DNA of 64,000 nucleotides from Silene latifolia (Eukaryota; Streptophyta; Magnoliopsida; Caryophyllales; Caryophyllaceae). The stretch covers positions 148,100,922 through 148,164,921 of the forward strand of contig NC_133538.1 in assembly GCF_048544455.1 (NCBI RefSeq), read 5' to 3'. Positions 56,008-64,000 of the stretch are shown here, one piece after another (the stretch's first letter is position 1; every line of letters begins with the position of its first letter). A program made the position numbers and the translations under genes. Below the pieces are notes generated by a model, which saw only the letters and a list, made by a program, of their open reading frames with translations, was not told the DNA's origin and made no database searches.

Positions 56008-57734
56008 TGATGTGATCAATATTTGAGCATATTTAGTCCCCGAATTAGCCTCGTTCCTACGCTTTTTAGTGCATATTTGGGTCATTTACTATCTTTAGTC
56101 CTTTGTTTTGCATATTCTTTGAGGTTTTGTTTCCTTGGTAGGAGAGGAGTGCAAACCTTCCATTTTCATGGCAAAATAGAGCTAAATTGATCGAATCTAA
56201 TGACCAAGCATCAAAGAGAAGACAAGACTAGAAGGCATTTGTAGATAATTTAGTAGATGGGCAATGATGAAGAAGATCCTTGCATCTCCGACAAAAGCCC
56301 GGAATATTGTTGGAAGAAGAAAAGAAGAAATGGCAAGCTGAACTAAGGTCCGATCGTCTCACCTATCGGGACGCCCGTCCAGAAGCTCCACAGGCCGCTC
56401 GTCCAAGCTACCAGGCCGCTCGTCCAAAAGCTATACAATCCACTCGTCCCGACCTTTTGGATGATCGGATTATCCTCCAGAGCAACACGTCCTCTTCCTT
56501 CTTCATTTGAGATGCACATATTTTTGAAAGACTAGCTAAAAGGAGACCCGCATCTTTTCTTGAGAGGAGCGATTCCTCTAGGACTTAATCATCATTTAAG
56601 CCCATAATAACCCTAATTTGTGCACCTAATCCCCACTATAAATACCCCATTAGTCTAATTAGATTATCATGTTATTTTTATCAATCGTTAGTGTAGTTTA
56701 TATTATTCTAATATCTCTTTAATCTTGTAATCAACTTCTAATCAAGTCTTAATACAAATCTCATTTCTTTAATTTCTCTATTGTTCATCTTTTATTTTGG
56801 GTAATTGAAGATTATTTGGGTTTATTGGGAGATTGACAACCTTCCATCAATCATCAAATACTTCTATTATTCTTTGCATTATTATTTTGGAATCATCATT
56901 AGGTATAATTCTCTTAATCCCTTTTTAATTATTGTTAATCATCTTCATTTATTCTTCATGTTTTGCTTTGTTAATATGATTGACAACCTTGTTAACATGT
57001 TAAACTTGATAATGAGTGAGTAGTTTCCTTAACTAGGGTTAATGGGTAATTAGAGGAAACCAACATAAGGGATGATTCATGCTTAATCTAATATGTTCAC
57101 ATAATTTATTTGCTTGCTTGTTGTGATCTCAACTTATGAACATGTTATGTTTGATGAAATGCGAGCCTATGAATCCTTGCATTTTTTACCCATCACTTAC
57201 GTTTTCAATGAGACTTGTAAGACATAAACCAACTCGAGTCTCATTAGACCATGCATATAGTTGAGTAGAGAGGATTAAATCGACTTGTAGGTGTTGTACA
57301 ATCTAATCGATTCGGCTCCGAGACCCAAACCTTCCTAGGATTGTAAGATATAAAACAACTCGATCCTATCACAATAATAATTGCTTGCTTGTAATTTGAG
57401 AATATGTTTGTATAATCAATTCCCATGAAACTCCTATGAACCCATGACACCCTAGTGTTTTTAATCAATTGTTTACATCTCATTTTAGCCATCTTGCTTG
57501 TTTACTTTTATTGTTATTTAGTTTAGTGATCTTCTTATCTCAACCCAAATTGTGACACCCCTAGACACCACTACTTGCAATCGAAAATCCTACATCAATA
57601 CCCGTCCCTTGGGATCCGACCTTTACTTGCCTCTTTACTAGTAGTAGAGTTGTTTGTGAAGTTATAAATATTGTTTTGGTCTAGGTGCTCTTAACGACAA
57701 GTAACCTAAATCTAAGCTCAAAGCGGACCGACCA
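56008..57734 (+). repeat. 5' LTR of A2
   Basis: 1727 bp, TGATGTGATC ... GACCGACCA, alignable with the A1 LTRs but clearly diverged. It includes a word cluster at about 56345-56475 in which AGGCCGCTCGTCC recurs about 20 bp apart. Confidence 0.9.
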
Positions 57735-57738
57735 AAAA

Positions 57739-57756
57739 TGGTGCCGTTGCCGGGGA
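57739..57756 (+). other. Primer-binding site, tRNA-Asp type (A2)
   Basis: TGGTGCCGTTGCCGGGGA, complementary to the tRNA-Asp 3' end with one mismatch, four bases after the LTR. Confidence 0.93.
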
Positions 57757-57873
57757 CGGTGTTAACTTGATTTGATTTTCTTTGATTTTTATTAGTTGTG
57801 TATTTCTTTGCCTTGGGGAAGTAAAACTCCTCAAGGTTTTTTCTAATTTTTTTCGAGTTGTTTGATATTTTGC

Positions 57874-60681
57874 ATGCCTAGAAGATCACAAGGTAACTTG
57901 TTACCCATTGATCACGAAATTGAAAGGACTTTGACAACTAATAGAAGACTTGCTAGAAATACTTTGAGAGATATTGGTGAGGTTGTAGATATTCAACCAA
58001 ATACTATTGAGTTCATCAACCCTTTTGCAAGAGAAGGTGAGGAGAACCCAACACAAAATCAACCACACAATCACCCTACAATGCCTATGTTTTCATCACA
58101 TTCCGTACCAACCGAGAAGAACCTACCCAATGGTACTCCCACACCACAACACTTAACCGGAAATTTCATTGCAAAATCCGCATTTATCCAATTAGTCGAA
58201 AGAAGCCAATTTGGGGGGATGCCTAGTGAAGACCCTCATTCTCACATGGAGACTTTTTCTGACTATTGTGATGCGATTTCACAAACCGGAGTGACTCAAG
58301 AACAAATTCGATGGGTCTTATTTCCTTTTTCTCTAATTGGTACCGCAAAACAATGGTTGAAGAGCCTTGATAAGGCTACTCTTGGAATTGACTCTTGGAA
58401 GAAGTTGGCTCTAGCTTTCTACAAAAAATTCTACCCTCCGGAAAAGACTAACATGCTAAGAGCTCAAATTACGGGTTTTAAGCAAAGGGACGAAGAATCT
58501 TTATATGAAGCTTGGGAGCGATTCAAAGGAACTTGTCACTCATGTCCTCATCATGAACTTAGCGAGTGGTTCTTGGTACAACAATTTTGGAATGGGCTTT
58601 ATGAAGACTCAAGAAAAATTCTCAACATGGGATCAAATGGTATGTTCACCGAAGTTGACGATAATCAAACTTGGAACAAGATTGGGGAAATGACGGTCCA
58701 TAATTCACAATATATCAGACCTCGCTAGGCTACTAGAGGAGGAAAGCATGAAGTGGACTCTATTACTCAATTGGGTGCTCAACTTAGTGCTCATATTGAT
58801 ACCATCAACTTGAAGTTTGAGAAGGCTATGGCTAAGCTTGAAGAAGCCTCAAAATCACCAAAGCATCATGTTAATGCCATGGTGGCACCTTCATAAATCC
58901 CAAGTGGGATATGTGAGAATTGCGAAACTTTGGGACATGACCAAAGTGAATGTAGGGGAACAAATGAGCAAGTGAATGCTTTTCAAGCATACAAAAGTGG
59001 TACCCCATATTCCAACTATTACAATGAAAACACCAAATTCCACCCAAATCTCTCATACAAAAGCCAAAATGTTCAAAACCCTCAACCAACATACACCCCA
59101 CCTCCCATGAGAAACCAAAATCAAAGACCCTTTTTCAACCAAAACCAAGGTTATCAAAATCAAACTCCATAAAATCAACAAAATGACCAAGGTTTTGATG
59201 TTCAAAAAGCGGTCCTCCAAATGCAAAAGAATCAACAAGAATTTTTCACTCAAATGCAAAAAGATAGCCAAGCAAAAGACATCACCATCAAGAACATCCT
59301 AGCCCACACAAAAATGTTGGAAACTCAAATTACCCAACTAGCAACTTCAAGCTCTCAAAGACAAAAGGGGCAATTACCACCTCAAAGTAATCCCCCAAGA
59401 CATGAAACGGTTAGTGTCATTCACTTGAGGAGTGGTACGAGATATGAAGGGCCAAAGAAGCAAGTTGTGGATGAAGTTGTGGATGCTAGTGACAAGGAAA
59501 GATTTGTGCAAAACTCTAAGGAAGAAGAACCCACCAATCAAGAAGTTGCGAAGAAAAGTGAAGAAAAGGCCAAAGAGAAGGAGCCCATTGTGATTAGACT
59601 TCCATTCTCGAGTCGTCAAGCTAAGCCTAAGTTTGATGACCAACTTAGAAAATTCATGGAAATTGTGAAGAATTTAGAAGTCTCGATTCCTTTCACGGAA
59701 TTGATCAATCACGTTCCGGCCTATGCAAAGTACATGAAGGACATCCTTACGAAGAAGAAATCAATCCGGAAGCTTGAGACTATTGCCTTCACTAAGGTGA
59801 GTAGTGCCATCCTTCAAGGGAGTTCACCTCCAAAACTCAAGGATCCGGGAAGTTTCTCCATTCCATGCACTATTGGTGACACTACAATCAACAAAGCTTT
59901 ATGTGACCTTGGGGCAAGTGTTAGTGTCATGCCATATTCGGTTAGCAAGAGGCTAGGAATGGCAGAACTCAAATGTACCAACATCACGCTTCAAATGGCG
60001 GATAGATTAACAAAGATACCTTTAGGGGTATGGGAAGATGTTCCCGTGAGAATTGGAAAATTCTTCATCCCGGTGGATTTCGTTATTGTTGACATGGAAG
60101 AAGACTCCAACGTTCCTATTATCTTAGGAAGACCTTTCTTGCACACCGCAGGAGAGGTGATCAATGTGAAGCATGGAGAGCTCACCCTTGAAGTGGGAGA
60201 TGAAACCATCACTTTTAATCTTGACAAGACCCTGAGAGCTCCCTGATTGCACGAGCCATGTTTTATGGTTGATCACTATAGCCGGAATGATGATAGGAAG
60301 AAGTTGGAATTTCAATGGAAAAAGAAAGTGGATGATGCTTCATCAAAACAACAAGGAAATAGCAACAATGAGAGCTTGAAAAGCTCACCCATGACAAGTG
60401 AAGAAGATGGCCTCATTGGCCAAGACAAGAAAGAAGGAGAGTTGTCTCTATCAACTCAAGAAATATTTAATGATCAAGTAGACGAAGTTTGTGGTCTTTG
60501 GGATGATGAGTTTGAAGGGATATTCAATCCCTATATTGGTAATGCTATTAACCAAGACCATCATGGAGAACAACAAGTGCAAAAATCTATTGAGGACCTT
60601 TATCATGATAATGAGCAAGTTTTCGACTACTTCTTCAAGGTGTTGATTAACATCAACAACACCTTGAACATGCCCCCTTGA
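57874..60681 (+). pseudogene. gag-protease polyprotein (A2)
   Basis: The start is an ATG at 57874 (MPRRSQGNLLP). The gag core runs to about 58700, the zinc knuckle CENCETLGHDQSEC lies at about 58912-58953, and a Gln-rich linker follows. Protease has ALCDLGASVSVMP (about 59895) and IILGRPFLHTAGEV (about 60118). The acidic tail (GLWDDEFEGIFNPYIGNA) ends NMPP-stop at 60681. In-frame stops lie at about 58726, 58894, 59170 and 60244, and no frameshift is apparent. Its colinearity with A1 over the full length shows the natural extent of the polyprotein. Confidence 0.92.
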
Positions 60682-60999
60682 CATCTCACATTGGATGAGA
60701 GTTTGGTGGAGTCCTCCCTAAACCACCATTTGTAAATATTCTAACTCCCTAACCTGCATTTCAATTATTACATTGCATTTTTGTCATTTTTGGATTTATA
60801 TTTTTGTGCCTTGATCAAGATATTCATCATTTTGAGAGAAGTGAGGGAGGGACTTATGATTTTATTGATGTGTAGTGCTTTACCTTAGTGTGGGGATAGC
60901 AATTGCCTAGGCTATTCATGCCTTTGTAGTGCCCCTACAATGAAGAACACGAGAATTGAAGAATGAAAATGACACGAGTTACGAAGTACCCACTGATGG
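60682..60999. other. A2 post-gag-PR spacer
   Basis: Non-coding. It shares segments with the equivalent A1 region (GTAAATATT and TGTGGGGATAGCAATTGCC blocks). Confidence 0.6.
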
Positions 61000-61390
61000 A
61001 CCTGAATCCGTGTGGTCAAGGAAGAATCCGAGCGGCCAAGTGGACAATTCGCTCGTCCTGAAGAAACCCGAGCGTCCAAGTCCCTAGATGCTCGTCTGGT
61101 AGAGCTGCAGAAAACAAAAATCTGGTCTGACAATGAATCCGAGCGTCTCAGCTGAGAATCCGCTCGTCTTATTCTGGACGGTCGTCCTTCACAAAAGACG
61201 CTCGTCTTTTTGCTGCAAAAATTCTGGGATTTTCTCTGTAAAGTAATCCGAGCGTCCACGCAGAAAGACGCTCGTCCCTCCACAAAGAATCCGCCCGTCT
61301 TTCCAGAAAGACGCTCGTCCTATGACGTCTTTTCCTGAGCCAAATTTTGAGGAATCCGAGCGTCCCGACACCTGGTCCGTTCGTCCTCCA
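61000..61390. repeat. CG-core word cluster in A2 spacer
   Basis: About 14 words of the same grammar as in A1: GAATCCGAGCGTCC, AAGACGCTCGTC, GAATCCGCCCGTC and others. It lies 320-710 bp after the gag-PR stop, as in A1. Word order and spacing differ from A1, although the surrounding genes align. Confidence 0.9.
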
Positions 61391-61719
61391 CTGCATTTTC
61401 AAATATAACGGGTCTTTTAAAACCCTCTTCTCCCATTCATTCTCATTTATTCAAACATACAAACACTACCCAAAACCCTCATCCTCTCCATCAACAAAAT
61501 CAAATTTCCTCAACCAAACTCAACCAAGTCAAATCCAAACTTCCTCACAACAAAAATTAATCACCCCTTTTGCAACAACAAGTGATTCAAATACCAAAAT
61601 CTTCAAGTTTTAAGTCGATTTTTAGGATAAAAAGCAACATTCATTCATCCTAAATCGATTTGGGTATTACTAAAAATTGAAGATTTCAATCTTTCATTGG
61701 TGTAATCAAGCAAAGGAGA
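61391..61719. other. A2 leader of the ORF-1-like gene
   Basis: A CA-rich 330 bp stretch directly upstream of the ORF-1-like ATG. A TATA-like ATATAA near 61402 is seen, but no promoter can be claimed. Confidence 0.4.
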
Positions 61720-63316
61720 ATGACAAGAACTAAAGGAGGCAACAAGGCACCCCAAAAGAAGACACTTTCCAAAAGGCAACTAGCTCTTCAAGCAAAACAA
61801 TTGTCAAAGGCATTGGTAGTCCATGAGGTAAGGTTAGAGGTTCAACAACAAGATCCCCCTATGGAAGCTACAACATCAACAACTGCGGTCATTGAACAAT
61901 TATCCGGAGTTAATTTTCACTTTCGACTCTTATACGGAGAAATTCATTCTCTTTGCTAAGAAAACCATCATGCCTACTAAGTTTACTTTTGAAGATGCAT
62001 TGTCAAAGTTTGGTGTTCTTGAACAAACCAAAACCTTCTTTGAGTCTATGGGATTGGGTAAATTGTTTACAATGAAAGAATTGACATACCCCTCCCTCAC
62101 CTTGGAATTTTTAAGTTCTTTGAAAGTCACAAGGGTGAAGACTCGAACCAACATCGAGTTTCGTCTTGAAAATGTTGATAGACACATAATTTATGGCGAA
62201 TTGGGTAAGATATTATGCCTTAGTGATAACCCGAAATATACAAAGACTCCTATCAAGTATGACCTCGCTCCTCTTTGGATGGCAATTTCCGGAAAGAAAT
62301 TCATACGCTTTCATGATTGTCGTGCTCTCTTAGTCCACCATCCGGGTATTAGAGTATGGCATAAGGTCATTGGAAATACTTTGATAGCTAGAAATGGCAC
62401 AAATAATCTTACCAAACTCGATTCTATCCTTCTTGAGTCGGCCTTGAACATTGGGATGGAATTTACCAAGCCATACAATGCTCTAAGACTTTTGGTTGAA
62501 CGATGGCTTAATGTCGACTGTGGCAAAGAAGGCACCGCCTTTATTGTCAATGGAGGACTAGTTACCCATTTGACTAAGCATTTTAACCGGGATTTCAACA
62601 AAAACAACACTTATGTGCCGGTTAAAGGAGGCCATCTTATTGATATGGACACCATGATTCACAAGTATAAGTGGGTCAAGCACGACACTCTTGACAACAA
62701 ATATGGGTGGTTAACAAATGAAGCTATATCCTTCACCTTGCCTTCCAAAATTTGCTGATTGAATGTTCACCGACCGAACTACCTTCTCCCACTCTCCGAA
62801 GAGACCGAGTATATCATTCAACAACAAAGGGGCGAAATTGCCGAGCCCTCCTCCTCCATTATCACCCCACCTTACCCATTTGAATACCACTATTTCAAAC
62901 CCAAAGATGTCGAAGTGGGAAATGATTACTTGACTCAACTCATGAGGGAAATGCATAAGCAAGCTTACAATGATAGAGTGGATGCTTACAAGGCCTAATA
63001 TCCCTCCCTCCTACATCTAGCTAAGCAAGGACTTCTTGATCCGTCTTGTCCTTTGCCTAGTTGGGCGGATAGGGAAGTATTCTTTCCTAGCATTCCTAGT
63101 GGTGGTAGACCGGGTGGAGAGGATATGGTTGTTGAAGAGGGTGGTGACCAAGAAGGAGAACAAGAAGAGGTTCAAGAAGAAGAAGTCCAAGAAGAGGAAG
63201 AGGAAAGTGGGGAAGAACAAGCAAGTGAAAGTGAGAGTGGACATGATTCCACATCTATGGAGGTTGATGATGCCTCAAGAGATGATGATGATGATGATAC
63301 GATGGGTGAGGATTAG
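61720..63316 (+). pseudogene. ATHILA ORF-1-like protein with acidic tail (A2)
   Basis: The start is an ATG at 61720 (MTRTKGGNKAPQKKTLSKRQ). A frameshift near 61905 and stops at about 62756 and 62996 break the gene; otherwise it aligns with A1 throughout. It has the GLGKLF and YPSLTLEFLSSLKV blocks (about 62050-62130), the VHHPGIRVWHK block (about 62335) and an acidic Glu/Asp tail of about 65 residues (63120-63316). Conservation of the basic start, the domain and the acidic tail in two diverged copies argues for past selection on the protein. Confidence 0.8.
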
Positions 63317-64000
63317 CAAACTTTGGAGGCTCCTACATTCTTACGCCTCCCTTATGGTTTGTCTACTTCTCCTATTTGTTTTTTTATTTTATCTTGATCA
63401 TTTTGTGTAGTCCTAGCAACATTGGAGGACTAACACCTTGGCTTCATTAAGGTGTTCTTTATCTTTGTTCCCGACTTGTAAAATCCAAAATGACAATCTT
63501 TAGTTTCATGCATTGCATTCAATGTGCATAAACTCCCCCGAAATTCATGATATTAGAAATAATGTCTATTTTGATTTGGGGAAGTCCATGCATATGCATT
63601 GGGAGCTAATTTAAATTATGCTCTCCACCATAACAAAAGCACATGCATCATGTAGTGTAGCTTAGTATAGTTTGCATTTAGTTTAGAAATCATGCATTTT
63701 CATTGCATAATTTCCTATCGTATTGGCCATTGAGGACAATGCCCATACTAGTGTGGGGATGAGAAATTCTAACATCAATATTTATTCAAAATCCAAAAAA
63801 AAATCCAAAATTTCGAAAAATCCAAAAAAAAATTGAAAAATTGAAAATCTAAAAACAAGTTAATTTCCTTTGTAGTGTAGTCTTGTATATATTGTTTTGT
63901 ATATATTGTGTTTGTTTATCCTTCTTCACATTGATTGACTGCGCCACATCCGAGACATGAGGATATTGAAGACCGCATGGTATGATCTATCCAATCTAAT
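63317..64000. other. A2 3' non-coding region (to window end)
   Basis: Colinear with the A1 region 39690-39010 in reverse. It includes an A-rich stretch with CCAAAA-type repeats at about 63785-63860. No gene is present; PPT and 3' LTR should lie beyond the window. Confidence 0.65.

Larger units (their letters stand above)
56008..64000 (+). mobile_element. Athila-lineage gag-PR element, copy A2 (partial)
   Basis: The second member of the A1 family, on the plus strand and running off the window end. It has 5' LTR, tRNA-Asp PBS, gag-protease ending at the same MPP-stop as A1, word-rich spacer, ORF-1-like gene with acidic tail, and part of the 3' non-coding region. No RT or integrase follows protease. 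It is inserted in an ORF-1-like gene of an older relative; the left flank GGTAC (56003-56007) should recur beyond the 3' LTR. Confidence 0.92.

Overview
The window is a gene-free, repeat-packed piece of a flowering-plant nuclear genome. The evidence is the mix of Athila-type and chromodomain Ty3/gypsy elements, a Ty1/copia element, an L1-type LINE, CACTA, Mutator-like and Tourist-like DNA elements, and primer-binding sites matching plant tRNA-Asp and initiator tRNA-Met. I found no host gene, tRNA or rRNA gene. A eudicot is likely; I cannot name the species.

Layout. (1) 1-17509 (+): a decayed Athila-type gypsy element, split inside integrase by an 11.9 kb CACTA element (4581-16456; TSD CTA). 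That CACTA was hit by a non-autonomous LTR element (6137-13765, minus), whose 5' LTR was hit by a 5'-truncated LINE (11131-13037). A Tourist-like MITE (15801-16104) also sits in the CACTA. This is a four-level nest. (2) 17510-31037 (minus): a chromovirus with its 3' LTR but no recognisable 5' LTR. A 976 bp non-autonomous CACTA (27261-28236; TSD ACT) entered its RNase H region. Part of that CACTA plus the adjacent RNase H/integrase/chromodomain region was then amplified as a tandem array with a 2.34 kb period (19056-27924). (3) 31752-51665 (+): a copia element with two LTRs, initiator-tRNA-Met PBS and PPT, inserted in one arm of an older inverted repeat. It was itself split by an 11.1 kb Athila-lineage element (35940-47044, minus; TSD GTTAC). 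(4) 52199-54764: a non-autonomous Mutator-like element whose right TIR contains a young poly-A retroposon of unknown family (52920-54693). (5) 54976-56007: a relic of an Athila relative, invaded by a second member of the 35940-47044 family (56008 to beyond the window end, plus strand).

The two Athila-lineage elements of (3) and (5) encode gag plus protease, end at the same place, and then carry a separate ATHILA ORF-1-like gene with a basic ARTK/TRTK start and a very acidic tail. Neither has reverse transcriptase or integrase where pol would lie, so they look like a propagating non-autonomous family that borrows enzymes from relatives. Every coding region of the window carries stops or frameshifts.

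The most unusual signals are: the nascent satellite-like array; clusters of family-specific CG-centred dyad 'words' in the LTRs or post-pol spacers of four different LTR families; the histone-H3-tail-like start of the ORF-1 protein; the unassigned retroposon; and possible captured host exons in the large CACTA. All sequence comparisons were made by eye.
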